Of a stretch of DNA of 15,232 bases, positions 5,305 to 14,023 are shown one piece after another. A model generated the notes under the pieces. It did no database searches. It was not told the DNA's origin and saw only the letters and a program-made list of their open reading frames with translations. The first letter of the stretch is position 1. The number at the start of each line of letters is the position of its first letter. Position numbers and translations under genes: made by a program. Source of the stretch: Calditrichota bacterium (GTDB lineage Bacteria > Calditrichota > Calditrichia > Calditrichales > Calditrichaceae); contig JAJRSN010000417.1 of the NCBI GenBank assembly GCA_024278715.1, positions 1 to 15,232 on the forward strand. The letters run 5' to 3'.

Positions 5305-8085
5305 ATGGCTGTAGCAAAAAAATACAAAATATTTAAAATTTGCAAAGAGCTGAATCTTGGACACGATACGATTATAAGTTTTTTGGAAAAGAAAAGTATT
5401 AAAGTGTCGGGCCCCAATGCTTCGGTGTCTGAAGAAGTGTATATCGAAATTTTGGATAAATTTGCTCAGGATAAAGCAAAAGCCGAAGCCTTAAAGGCGC
5501 GCAGAACGCGTGAAGAAGGCGGGGAAGAAGCGGTTGATGTTGTCGATGAGTCAAAAGCCGAAAACGTAGAACCTTCGTATCTGGATGTGCTAAAAAAATC
5601 GATAGAAGAAGACGCCGAAGCGATTTCCAAAGGCGAAAAGGAACCCCGTTCCAAACGCCACGTTCGAAAAACACAACCGGTTATCCGTAAAGCAGAAGCC
5701 GGGGCAGCCGAACTTTCAGCCGATCAGGAAATTTCTACTCGCAAACGCGGAGCAGCTCAGCCCGCCGCCAAGCAGGAAACGGCAGAACCCGTGAAAGTCG
5801 AAAAAGAAGCCGCGCAGGAAACCGGAGCTAAAGAGATTGCGGGAGAAGAAAAGAAGGGCGTTGTGAAAAAAGAAATCCCTGCTACACAAAGGGAAAGACC
5901 GAAACCCGAGGCGGAGAAAAAAGAAAAACCCGCGCCGGTAAAACCGCAGGAAAAAAAGCGTCCCCAAGCCGAAGAAGAAAAGAAAACCGACAAGAAGAAA
6001 AAATTCAAAGGTAAAAAGAAAACAACCCGCGAAGAAGAAGCCGGTCTCTCCGAAAAAGAGAAAAAACGCCGTAAAGCTCTGGAAATGATCCGCAAAGAAA
6101 AAGGCGGACGGAAACGGGGCAAAAAAGTCGATTTACGCCATATCGGTGACGAAGGCGAAGAAGTGGCGGCAAAATCGACGGGTCGTAAAAGGAGAAAAAA
6201 GAAAAAAACGCAGATCGATATGAAAGAGGTGCAGGAGACTCTTAAAAAGACTCTTGCTTCAATGGATTCGAAAGGTCGTAAGCCTAAACGCAAAAAGGTT
6301 AAAGAAGAAAACCTTGAAGAAAGCGACGAAAAAATCATCCGCGTAGCCGAATTTATTTCCGCCAACGAATTGTCCAATTTAATGGATGTGCCGGTTTCGG
6401 AAATTATTATGAAATGTCTCGAATTGGGTTTGGTGGTTACCATTAACCAGCGCCTTGATATCGACACCATCACCCTGATAGCGGAAGAATATGGGTATAA
6501 GGTTGAAGAGCAATACGCCACCGAGTTTGTATCCGAAGAAGAGGAAGAAGAGGAAATCGATGAAGAAAACCTTGTTCCGCGCGCGCCCATTGTTACGATT
6601 ATGGGACACGTAGATCACGGTAAAACCTCTTTGCTGGATTATTTGAGAAAAAGTAACATAGTAGGCGGCGAAGCCGGCGGAATTACGCAGCACATCGGCG
6701 CTTACGAGGTTGTAATAGACGGCAAATCGATTACGTTTTTAGATACGCCCGGTCACGAGGCGTTTACCGCCATGCGCGCTCGAGGCGCTCAGGTCACCGA
6801 TATTGTAATTTTGGTGATCGCCGCCGATGACGCCGTAATGCCGCAAACCGACGAAGCCATCGATCATGCCAAAGCCGCCGGAGTGCATATAGTTATTGCC
6901 ATTAATAAAATCGATAAACCCGGCGCAAATCCCGAACGAATTAAACAGCAATTGGCTGAACGCAATATTTTGGTGGAAGACTGGGGCGGAACCTATCAAT
7001 GCGCCGAGATTTCGGCTAAAACAGGACAGGGTATTCCCGAGCTGCTGGAAAAAATTCTGCTGGAAGCCGAAATGCTCGATTTGAAAGCCAATCCCACACG
7101 CAGAGCCGTGGGCGTGGTTATTGAAGCTAAGCTGGACAAAGGCAAAGGACCTATCGCCACGGTGCTGATTCAGGACGGAACCTTAAGAGTGGGCGATCAT
7201 TTTGTCGCCGGTCATCATTACGGAAGAGTTCGAGCGTTGTTAAACGAACGCGGCGAAAAAATAGAATCGCTGGGACCCTCCAAACCCGCGGTCGTTCTCG
7301 GCTTTGAAGGAATACCTCAGGCGGGCGATCGGTTTGTAGTAATGAAGGACGAAAAATCAGCCAGAGAACTGAGCCTTAAACGACAGCAGCTCCGCCGCGA
7401 GCAGGAAGTTAAACAAGTTAAAATGATGACCTTGCAGCAAATTTCGGAACGGATCGCTCACGGCGAAGTACATGATTTGCCGGTGATTATCAAAGCCGAT
7501 GTTGACGGTTCGGCGGAGGCGATTTCCGACGCCCTGATCAACCTGAACACAGACGAAGTAAAAATTAACGTGGTTCGTAAGGCGGTTGGTCCCATAACCG
7601 AATCGGATGTGCTTTTGGCTTCCGCTTCGGGCGCGGTTATCATCGGATTTAATGTGCGCGCCAATATTAAAGCAAAAGAACTGGCTGAAAAAGAAGTTGT
7701 CGATATCCGAACGTACAAGGTTATTTACGACGCCATAGACGACCTTAAAATGGCAATGGAAGGAATGCTCAAGCCCACTTTCGATGAGAACATATTGGGT
7801 AGGGCGGAAGTTCGCGATACATTTAAGATCTCCCGCATCGGAACTATCGCGGGATGTTATGTTTTGTCGGGAAAAATTCCGCGGAACGCAAAAATTCGCG
7901 TCGTGCGTGACGATGTGGAAGTTTATTCCGGTAAAATCGCTTCTTTAAAACGATTCAAAGAAGACGTGCGCGAGGTCGCCAGCGGGTTCGAATGCGGAAT
8001 TCAAATCGAAAACTTTAATGACCTTAAAGTCGGCGATATTATTGAAGCCTACGAATTGATTGAGGTCAAACGTAAATTAGTCTGA
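5305..8085 (+). CDS. infB: Translation initiation factor IF-2
   Basis: IF2 is the GTPase that places initiator fMet-tRNA on the 30S subunit and promotes subunit joining. The 926-residue protein begins with one IF2-N module (about 1-50). A long Lys/Glu-rich, low-complexity linker (about 60-340) follows, then a second IF2-N-like module (343-400, IIRVAEFISANELSNLM). The G domain carries G1 GHVDHGKT (434-441), G3 DTPGH (480-484, with His484 at the catalytic position), G4 NKID (534-537) and G5 SAK (570-572). The beta-barrel and the C-terminal fMet-tRNA-binding domains follow to the end, and all G motifs are intact. GGAG at 5296-5299 supports ATG 5305. The linker's composition produces long spurious reading frames on the opposite strand. 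Confidence 0.98.
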   Translation: MAVAKKYKIFKICKELNLGHDTIISFLEKKSIKVSGPNASVSEEVYIEILDKFAQDKAKAEALKARRTREEGGEEAVDVVDESKAENVEPSYLDVLKKSIEEDAEAISKGEKEPRSKRHVRKTQPVIRKAEAGAAELSADQEISTRKRGAAQPAAKQETAEPVKVEKEAAQETGAKEIAGEEKKGVVKKEIPATQRERPKPEAEKKEKPAPVKPQEKKRPQAEEEKKTDKKKKFKGKKKTTREEEAGLSEKEKKRRKALEMIRKEKGGRKRGKKVDLRHIGDEGEEVAAKSTGRKRRKKKKTQIDMKEVQETLKKTLASMDSKGRKPKRKKVKEENLEESDEKIIRVAEFISANELSNLMDVPVSEIIMKCLELGLVVTINQRLDIDTITLIAEEYGYKVEEQYATEFVSEEEEEEEIDEENLVPRAPIVTIMGHVDHGKTSLLDYLRKSNIVGGEAGGITQHIGAYEVVIDGKSITFLDTPGHEAFTAMRARGAQVTDIVILVIAADDAVMPQTDEAIDHAKAAGVHIVIAINKIDKPGANPERIKQQLAERNILVEDWGGTYQCAEISAKTGQGIPELLEKILLEAEMLDLKANPTRRAVGVVIEAKLDKGKGPIATVLIQDGTLRVGDHFVAGHHYGRVRALLNERGEKIESLGPSKPAVVLGFEGIPQAGDRFVVMKDEKSARELSLKRQQLRREQEVKQVKMMTLQQISERIAHGEVHDLPVIIKADVDGSAEAISDALINLNTDEVKINVVRKAVGPITESDVLLASASGAVIIGFNVRANIKAKELAEKEVVDIRTYKVIYDAIDDLKMAMEGMLKPTFDENILGRAEVRDTFKISRIGTIAGCYVLSGKIPRNAKIRVVRDDVEVYSGKIASLKRFKEDVREVASGFECGIQIENFNDLKVGDIIEAYELIEVKRKLV

Positions 8086-8087
8086 AA

Positions 8088-8369
8088 ATGGTTGTTGCCT
8101 TATTGACAGTTGAAATTTTGGTTCCTTCCAGCGGTTCTTTAAAAGAGAAACGCGGAATTGTGAAACGGATAAAAGATCGTACCCGAAATAAATTCAATAT
8201 CTCGGTTGCGGAAGTTGAATATCAGGATAAATGGCAGCGATCCAAATTGGCTTTTGCCATGGTCGGAGTCAATCGAAAAATAACCGAAGAGACCTTGCAA
8301 AAACTGTTTAAAATGTTGGATTCCGATTACGGGTTCGAAATTGTTCATTATAACTTTGAGTATTTGTAA
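8088..8369 (+). CDS. ylxP: DUF503 family protein, YlxP-like
   Basis: This is a 93-residue protein of the DUF503/YlxP family, which is commonly found between infB and rbfA. It shows the family pattern: a first beta strand (VVALLTVEILVPSSGSLKEKR), a basic helix, and a second half with VAEVEYQDKWQRSKLAF. No enzyme motif is visible. A ferredoxin-like fold is known for a family structure. The function is not established; its position argues for a link to ribosome biogenesis. ATG follows the infB stop by 2 bases with no Shine-Dalgarno at the right distance, so translation is probably coupled to infB. Confidence 0.88.
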   Translation: MVVALLTVEILVPSSGSLKEKRGIVKRIKDRTRNKFNISVAEVEYQDKWQRSKLAFAMVGVNRKITEETLQKLFKMLDSDYGFEIVHYNFEYL

Positions 8370-8372
8370 ACT

Positions 8373-8738
8373 ATGGCTGAAGGACGAAGAGTTAAAAAAT
8401 ATGCCGACTTGCTGAAGCGGGTGGTCAGCGAAGTGATCGAGTTTAAATTGAAAGACCCGAACAAGGGAATGATTACTCTGACCGGCGTAAAAGTATCGCC
8501 GGACCTGCGGGTGGCGTCGATTTATTACACTGTTTTGGGAGATGAAAGGCAAAAAGAAAAAACGCAGCAAGTGCTGGAACGATCTAAATCATTCATCCGC
8601 AATGAGATCAAACCGTACATTACGTCGCGCTGGCTGCCGGAATTGCGCTTTTTTTACGACGAAACTTTAGATTACGCGGAGCATATAAATTCGTTACTAA
8701 AAAATTTAAAGAATGATTCCGATTCTAAAAAAGAATGA
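8373..8738 (+). CDS. rbfA: Ribosome-binding factor A
   Basis: RbfA (121 residues) is a late 30S assembly factor that acts near the 5' helix of 16S rRNA. The single KH-type fold is recognisable from RRVKKYADLLKRVVSEVIEFKLKDP, the central TLTGVKVSPDLRVASIYYTVLG, and the closing strand LRFFYDETLDYAEHINSLL. A short charged tail ends the protein. ATG lies 3 bases after the ylxP stop. The 3' end overlaps the start of truB by 26 bases. Confidence 0.95.
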   Translation: MAEGRRVKKYADLLKRVVSEVIEFKLKDPNKGMITLTGVKVSPDLRVASIYYTVLGDERQKEKTQQVLERSKSFIRNEIKPYITSRWLPELRFFYDETLDYAEHINSLLKNLKNDSDSKKE

Positions 8739-9432
8739 AGCATTGCCGGATGAATTGTCTTCGAATGCTTTTGTGGTTTTGATAAATAAGCCGAAGGGCT
8801 GGACATCGTTTGATGTGGTGAATAAAATTCGCCACGCTTTGAAAATAAAAAAAGTAGGGCATGCGGGAACATTAGACCCATTTGCCACGGGTTTGCTGAT
8901 TATCGGCGTGGGCAGGGCAACAAAGCAGTTGCAGCAGTTTATGAATCTGGACAAGCGGTATCGGGCTGTAATTCAATTAGGGGTGGAAACGGATACTTAC
9001 GATGTTACCGGAGAGATTGTGCGCAAAGAGCAAACGGATTCGCTTGATAAAGAACAGGTGATTTTGGCGGTTGAAGAGATGAGAGGCGAAATTTTACAGA
9101 TGCCGCCCATGTTTTCGGCAAAAAAGATCAACGGCACGCCCCTTTACAAGCTGGCGAGAAAAGGTAAACAGGTGGAACGGAAAGCCGTGCCGGTGACAAT
9201 TCACAAAGCGGAAGTATTATCGTGGAATTCGCCGTTTCTGAAATTAGACCTGCTTGTTTCCAAAGGCACTTACATCCGTTCCTACGCTCACGATTTGGGA
9301 CAACGATTAGGCGTGGGCGCGCACCTTTTTGAACTGGAACGATTGCAGATCGGATCGTATTCGGTTGATCATAGTTTTGATATTAATGAATTCGTCGATT
9401 ACTGGAAAACCAAAGTAAAGCGTTTACAATGA
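8713..9432 (+). CDS. truB: tRNA pseudouridine-55 synthase TruB
   Basis: TruB converts U55 of the tRNA T-loop to pseudouridine and also acts as a tRNA chaperone. The catalytic motif GHAGTLDPFATGLL is present, with nucleophile Asp55. Also present are the NKPKGWTSFDVV N-terminal motif (residues 25-36), a KRYRAVIQLGVETDTYDVTGE segment and SKGTYIRSYAHDLG. At 239 residues it holds the catalytic domain but no room for the C-terminal PUA-like domain of E. coli TruB (314 residues). The short form is common in several phyla. ATG 8713 lies inside rbfA with no good Shine-Dalgarno, suggesting translational coupling. Confidence 0.95.
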   Translation: MIPILKKNEALPDELSSNAFVVLINKPKGWTSFDVVNKIRHALKIKKVGHAGTLDPFATGLLIIGVGRATKQLQQFMNLDKRYRAVIQLGVETDTYDVTGEIVRKEQTDSLDKEQVILAVEEMRGEILQMPPMFSAKKINGTPLYKLARKGKQVERKAVPVTIHKAEVLSWNSPFLKLDLLVSKGTYIRSYAHDLGQRLGVGAHLFELERLQIGSYSVDHSFDINEFVDYWKTKVKRLQ

Positions 9433-10349
9433 AAATAATCAGTGGATTGGAAAACTTTAAAACGGATCAACCTTGTGCGGTTACGATAGGAACTTTTGAC
9501 GGAATCCATCGCGGACATCGGCTGATTATTGAAAAGTTGATCAAATCAGCCCGGGACAGGCATTTGCATTCCGTGCTGATCACCTTTGATCCCCATCCGC
9601 GTCAGGTTTTGTTGGGTTCCGAACGGGTGAAGTTGTTGACCACCCTTGACGAAAAACTAAAACTTTTACAAAAGTTTGATTTGGATTGGGTCGGAGTGCT
9701 AAATTTCGACCGGAAATTATCCGAACTGCCTTATGAACGGTTTGTTAAGGAAGTTTTGCTAAAAAAGCTGAAAATGCGGGTTCTTGTGATCGGCTATGAT
9801 CACGGGTTCGGAAAAAATCGCCGTGGCACGTACCAAAGTCTCAAGCAATTGAGCGAAGAATTGAATTTCGAGTTGTATCGGGTTAACCCTTTATCCACGG
9901 GCGAGCATATTATTAAAAGCTCGCATATCAGAGAGTTGCTGTTAAAAGGCGCCGTGGCTGAAGCGGAAAAGCTTTTGGGACACCGCTATTTTTTAAGCGG
10001 AAAGGTGGTCCGAGGTCGATTGCTGGGCAAAAAGCTGCAATTCCCGACGGCAAATTTAAAATTGCCTGAGCCGGCAAAATTGATTCCTATGAATGGCGTT
10101 TATGCCGTGGATGTGGAAGTGGACAATAAGTTGTTTAAGGGGATGCTTAATATCGGCTATCGTCCCACTTTCAATCATTCGACTACCAGAAGTATCGAAG
10201 TGCACATCCACGATTTTAGCGAAGATATTTATGATAAAACCATAACAGTATTCTTCAAAAAACGATTAAGAGATGAAATCAAATTTCGCGATTTGAAATC
10301 GTTAAAAAAACAATTAGAAATAGACAAAGAAAAAAGTCTGAAGATTTAA
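9429..10349 (+). CDS. ribF: Bifunctional riboflavin kinase / FAD synthetase
   Basis: RibF phosphorylates riboflavin to FMN and then adenylylates it to FAD. The N-terminal nucleotidyltransferase domain has GTFDGIHRGH (21-30, the HxGH-type ATP motif) and KSSHIR (163-168). The C-terminal flavokinase domain (about 180-300) has GRLLGKKLQFPTAN (196-209, with the PTAN Mg/ATP motif), MNGVYAV and NIGYRPTF. The length of 306 residues is normal. Its ATG overlaps the truB stop as ATGA (9429-9432), a classic coupling arrangement. No RFN-type riboswitch precedes it, as expected for an internal operon gene. Confidence 0.96.
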   Translation: MKIISGLENFKTDQPCAVTIGTFDGIHRGHRLIIEKLIKSARDRHLHSVLITFDPHPRQVLLGSERVKLLTTLDEKLKLLQKFDLDWVGVLNFDRKLSELPYERFVKEVLLKKLKMRVLVIGYDHGFGKNRRGTYQSLKQLSEELNFELYRVNPLSTGEHIIKSSHIRELLLKGAVAEAEKLLGHRYFLSGKVVRGRLLGKKLQFPTANLKLPEPAKLIPMNGVYAVDVEVDNKLFKGMLNIGYRPTFNHSTTRSIEVHIHDFSEDIYDKTITVFFKKRLRDEIKFRDLKSLKKQLEIDKEKSLKI

Positions 10350-10350
10350 T

Positions 10351-10355
10351 GGAGG
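10351..10355 (+). promoter_or_regulatory. Strong ribosome binding site of rpsO
   Basis: GGAGG at 10351-10355 begins one base after the ribF stop and lies 6 bases before ATG 10362. It is one of the best Shine-Dalgarno sites in the window, as expected for a ribosomal protein gene. Confidence 0.7.
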
Positions 10356-10361
10356 TTTTCG

Positions 10362-10631
10362 ATGGCTTTAACTAAAGACGACAAAAAAGAACTCATCACA
10401 AAGTTTGGTGAATCGGAGAATGATACGGGCAAAACCGAGGTGCAGATTGCGCTTTTGACCGCCCGAATCAACTATTTAACCGACCATTTGCGGGTGCATA
10501 AAAAAGATCATCATTCCCGCCGCGGATTGCTGAAATTGGTCGGACAACGCAGACGCCTGTTGAACTATTTGATCAAAACAGACGTTACTCGTTATCGTAA
10601 AGTAATTAAAGAATTGGGTATTAGACGTTAA
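10362..10631 (+). CDS. rpsO: 30S ribosomal protein S15
   Basis: S15 (89 residues, the standard length) is a primary 16S rRNA binder at the central-domain three-way junction and forms an intersubunit bridge. The family signature is present: DTGKTEVQIALLTARINYLTDHL, the basic HKKDHHSRRGLLKLVGQRRRLLNYL rRNA-binding core, and a C-terminal YRKVIKELGIRR. It sits directly before pnp, the order also found in E. coli. There is no promoter-like sequence in the short ribF-rpsO gap. Confidence 0.98.
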   Translation: MALTKDDKKELITKFGESENDTGKTEVQIALLTARINYLTDHLRVHKKDHHSRRGLLKLVGQRRRLLNYLIKTDVTRYRKVIKELGIRR

Positions 10632-10654
10632 AAGACAGTTCCCTGGAGGAATGA

Positions 10655-12778
10655 ATGTATATCAAAAAATCAATTGAATTAAATGGGCGTACCTTATCAA
10701 TAGAGACGGGAAAATTAGCCAAACAAGCCCATGGATCGGCGCTGGTGCGATACGGAGACACGATTGTACTGGTGACCGTTGTGGCTTCAGAGGAACCAAA
10801 CGAGCGACGTGACTTTGTGCCGTTGACGGTGGAATACCGTGAAAAAATGTTTTCCGCCGGAAAAATCCCGGGCGGATTTATCAAACGCGAAGGACGACCG
10901 AGCGAAAAAGAGATTCTTTCGGCGCGGTTGATTGATCGTCCGATTCGCCCTCTTTTTCCGGAAGGCTATTTTTACGAAACGCAGATCATCGCTTCAGTGC
11001 TTTCCATGGATCGTGAAAATGAGCCCGATGTGCTGGCTGCGATCGGAGCTTCGGCTGCGCTTGCTTTTTCGGATATCCCTTTTGACGGTCCCATTGCCAC
11101 TGTGCGCGTGATAAAAATCAACGGCGAATATGTAACCAATCCTACTTTTTCCCAGATTGAAGAAGCGGAATTGGAATTAGTGGTCGCCGGTTCGGAAAAA
11201 TCGATTATGATGGTAGAAGGCGAAGCAAGAGAGGTTCCCGAAAAAGATATTTTAGAGGCGATCTCTGTTGCTCACGATGCCATTCGCGCCATTATTGATC
11301 TGCAAAAACAAATAGCCGAAGAGTTGAATGTTCAGAAACGGGAACTTCCGCCGTTCGAATTACCCGAACAATTGGAAGACCGGGTTCTGAGCTTGGCAAA
11401 CGATCGCGTTAAAGAAGCTATCCGCATCGAAGAAAAAGCAGAACGGCAAAAAGCATTAAAAGCGATTAAGCAGGATGTGATCGAACAACTTCAGGAAGAA
11501 TTTCCGGAAGCCGACGCCGAAATTTCCTTAATCTTACACGATATCGAAAAGAATTTTGTCCGGGATATGATCATTAACCAGCAGCGCCGTCTTGACGGCA
11601 GGGGTTGGAAAGACATAAGACCGATTACATGTGAAGTGGATCTTTTGCCCCGCACGCACGGTTCCGCTTTGTTCACCAGAGGTCAAACGCAGGCGCTTGG
11701 CGTGGTAACGCTGGGAACCAAATCCGACGAACAGATTGTTGACGCCCTAGAAGGAGAATCCAGCAAGCGTTATTTACTGCATTACAACTTCCCTCCGTTC
11801 TGTACGGGCGAGGCAAAGCCGATACGCGGCGTGAGCCGCCGTGAAGTGGGGCATGGCAACCTGGCGGAACGCGCTCTTAAACCGGTTATTCCGCCGGCGG
11901 AAGATTTTCCCTACACCATTCGCATTGTATCCGAAATTCTGGAATCCAACGGTTCTTCGTCTATGGCGACGGTTTGCGCCGGATCGATGGCGTTAATGGC
12001 GGCGGGCGTTCCAGTAAAAAGTCCGGTTGCCGGAATTGCCATGGGATTGATCAAAGAAGATGACAACATCGCCATTCTGTCGGATATTTTAGGCGACGAG
12101 GATCATCTCGGGGACATGGACTTTAAGGTCGCCGGTACGGAAAAAGGCATTACCGCCGTGCAGATGGATATTAAAATCGACGGCATCTCGGAAGAAATAA
12201 TGGCTTCGGCTTTGCAGCAGGCGCATGAAGGACGCCTCCACATAATGCAAAAAATGAACGAAACCATCGACAAACCGCGTCCCGAAATCAGCAAATGGGC
12301 TCCGAAAATTATCGAAATACAGGTGCCCGTGGATAAAATCGGTTTGATTATAGGACCGGGCGGAAAGACCATCCGCAGCATTATCGAAGAATCCGGAAAC
12401 GAAATCGATATTAATATTGATGAGACCGGCAGGGTAACGGTCGCTTCTCCCGATACTGAAGCCGCCGAAAAAGCCAAGAAAATAATCCTCTCCATGATAG
12501 AAGAGCCCGCTATCGGCAAGGCTTATCGCGGTATCGTCAAGCGGGTTAAGGATTTTGGCTGTTTTGTGGAATTTTTGCCGGGTCGCGAAGGAATGGTTCA
12601 TATTTCGGAATTGGATGTTCAACGCACTAACCGCGTAACCGACGTGGTAAAAGAGGGCGACGAGATCGATGTTGTTATTACAAAAATTGATCCCACCGGT
12701 AAAATTGCTCTTAGCCGTAAAGCCTTTTTACACCGAAAGATGAAACAAGAGAAACCAAGTTACAGGAAAAATTACTGA
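10655..12778 (+). CDS. pnp: Polyribonucleotide nucleotidyltransferase (PNPase)
   Basis: PNPase degrades RNA 3'-5' by phosphorolysis and can also add tails. The domain order is complete: a first RNase PH domain (about 12-145), a helical domain (about 150-300), a second, catalytic RNase PH domain (about 310-530) with GDEDHLGDMDFK (480-491) including the metal-binding aspartates, a KH domain with GPGGKT (567-572), and an S1 domain (about 624-692). The length of 707 residues is typical. ATG 10655 follows GGAGGA (10645-10650) closely. TTCC (10639-10642) could pair with GGAA (10648-10651), partly covering that site, but four base pairs are weak. No long leader hairpin of the E. coli pnp autoregulation type fits in the 23-base gap. 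Confidence 0.98.
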   Translation: MYIKKSIELNGRTLSIETGKLAKQAHGSALVRYGDTIVLVTVVASEEPNERRDFVPLTVEYREKMFSAGKIPGGFIKREGRPSEKEILSARLIDRPIRPLFPEGYFYETQIIASVLSMDRENEPDVLAAIGASAALAFSDIPFDGPIATVRVIKINGEYVTNPTFSQIEEAELELVVAGSEKSIMMVEGEAREVPEKDILEAISVAHDAIRAIIDLQKQIAEELNVQKRELPPFELPEQLEDRVLSLANDRVKEAIRIEEKAERQKALKAIKQDVIEQLQEEFPEADAEISLILHDIEKNFVRDMIINQQRRLDGRGWKDIRPITCEVDLLPRTHGSALFTRGQTQALGVVTLGTKSDEQIVDALEGESSKRYLLHYNFPPFCTGEAKPIRGVSRREVGHGNLAERALKPVIPPAEDFPYTIRIVSEILESNGSSSMATVCAGSMALMAAGVPVKSPVAGIAMGLIKEDDNIAILSDILGDEDHLGDMDFKVAGTEKGITAVQMDIKIDGISEEIMASALQQAHEGRLHIMQKMNETIDKPRPEISKWAPKIIEIQVPVDKIGLIIGPGGKTIRSIIEESGNEIDINIDETGRVTVASPDTEAAEKAKKIILSMIEEPAIGKAYRGIVKRVKDFGCFVEFLPGREGMVHISELDVQRTNRVTDVVKEGDEIDVVITKIDPTGKIALSRKAFLHRKMKQEKPSYRKNY

Positions 12779-12788
12779 TTCAGTAATT
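12770..12788 (+). repeat. Perfect palindrome spanning the pnp stop codon
   Basis: AATTACTGA (12770-12778) and TCAGTAATT (12780-12788) are exact reverse complements separated by a single base. In RNA this would form about 7 base pairs with a 5-base loop. It fills almost the whole gap between pnp and the peptidase gene, where a ribosome binding site would be expected. The role is unknown; an RNA hairpin at the end of pnp or a dyad operator are both possible. Confidence 0.5.
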
Positions 12789-12790
12789 AT

Positions 12791-14023
12791 ATGGATCAGA
12801 ATATTAAAAAAACAGTTTTTTCCGATGGACTCACCGTGATAAGCGAACAAATGCCCGCGGTGAGATCCATTTCAATCGGAGTTTGGGTTAAAACCGGCTC
12901 CCGTTATGAGCACATTAGAAATAACGGCGTCGCCCATTTCATTGAACATCTGGTTTTTAAAGGAACAAAAAAGCGCTCTGCACTTCAAATAGCCCGTTCG
13001 TTGGAAGACCTCGGCGGAAGTTTAAACGCCTATACCAGTAAAGAGATAACCAATTTTTACGCTTTTGCCCTGGACAGCCATCTTCCCGTGTGTGTGAATG
13101 TTTTAGCCGATCTGATCTGCAATCCGCTTTTCAGAGAAAAAGATATTGAAAAAGAGAAACAGGTTATCTTTGAGGAAATCAGTTCGGTTAAGGATACTCC
13201 CGACGAATACATTTACGATCTCTTTCAGGAAAAACTCTTTCCCAAAGATTCTTTGGGACTTCCCATTTTGGGCGTGCCGGAGATAGTCGAAAAACTCACT
13301 TCAAAGGACGTGCTCTCATTCTGGAAACGGTTTTATACCCCGGACAATATGGTTATCGCCGCCGCCGGAAATCTGGAACATGAAAAGTTGCTGAAACTGG
13401 TTGAACGCTATTTCCATTTTGAACAAAAAGGAACGAGGGTAAAATTTAAAAAACCTGTGGCGGCGCATGAAGTAAACCTGCAAATTCGCGAACCTTTTAA
13501 TCAAGCTCATATTATTGCGGGTATCGAAGGACTTTCTTACAAATCCGAAGACCGTTACGATTTGATCGCCTTGAATTCCTATCTGGGCGCCGGAATGAGT
13601 TCGCGCCTGTTCCAGACCATCCGCGAACATCACGGACTTGCCTATACCGTGTATTCGAGCGTGGATTTTTTCAGGGATACGGGGATTTTTAGCTTTTACA
13701 TGGGCACCGACAGGAAAAAGCGCGGCAAGGCTTTGAATTTATTATTTAAGGAAATCAAAAAAGTAACCGAAAACCGAATAAGTGAAAGCATAGTGGCAAG
13801 AATACGAGAGCAGTTAAAAGGTCATTTGTTATTGGGCTTGGAAAGCACCTCGCGCAGAATGTCGCGTCTGGCAAAAAATGAAATCTATTTTGGAAAGCAA
13901 ATACCCATCTCCGAAATGATCGAACACATCAACGCCATAACAGCGGAGCGCCTTTTGATTTTAGCCCGAAATTTATTTAATGTTGATAAGTTTAATATAA
14001 TTCAGATGAGTTCGGATGCTTAA
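12791..14023 (+). CDS. M16 family zinc peptidase
   Basis: This 410-residue protein is homologous to mitochondrial processing peptidase beta and bacterial PqqL/YmxG-type peptidases. The inverted zinc motif HxxEH is intact as HFIEH (His49, Glu52, His53), with the third ligand Glu129 in FEEISSVKD at the normal distance. The C-terminal half (about 220-410) has the second M16 fold, with SYLGAGMSSRLFQTIREHHGLAYTVYS, which includes the conserved R and Y residues. It is therefore a complete, active-type single-chain subunit. No signal peptide is visible, so it is probably cytoplasmic. A related peptidase gene follows pnp in Firmicutes as well. No Shine-Dalgarno precedes ATG 12791, only the palindrome. 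The substrate is unknown. Confidence 0.93.
   Translation: MDQNIKKTVFSDGLTVISEQMPAVRSISIGVWVKTGSRYEHIRNNGVAHFIEHLVFKGTKKRSALQIARSLEDLGGSLNAYTSKEITNFYAFALDSHLPVCVNVLADLICNPLFREKDIEKEKQVIFEEISSVKDTPDEYIYDLFQEKLFPKDSLGLPILGVPEIVEKLTSKDVLSFWKRFYTPDNMVIAAAGNLEHEKLLKLVERYFHFEQKGTRVKFKKPVAAHEVNLQIREPFNQAHIIAGIEGLSYKSEDRYDLIALNSYLGAGMSSRLFQTIREHHGLAYTVYSSVDFFRDTGIFSFYMGTDRKKRGKALNLLFKEIKKVTENRISESIVARIREQLKGHLLLGLESTSRRMSRLAKNEIYFGKQIPISEMIEHINAITAERLLILARNLFNVDKFNIIQMSSDA

Noticed and set aside
5757..6590. Long open frame on the - strand opposite infB, rich in Ser and Phe
   Set aside because: It is the complement of the Lys/Glu-rich linker (AAA/GAA codons read as Phe/Ser). There is no protein-like domain, and the + strand gene is certain.
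8713..8738. 26-base overlap of rbfA and truB, considered as a frameshift or misassembly
   Set aside because: Both proteins have complete, family-typical ends, and short overlaps are normal in this operon.
12089..12622. 177-codon open frame on the - strand opposite pnp
   Set aside because: It lies wholly opposite the conserved catalytic, KH and S1 parts of PNPase and shows no recognisable motif or ribosome binding site.
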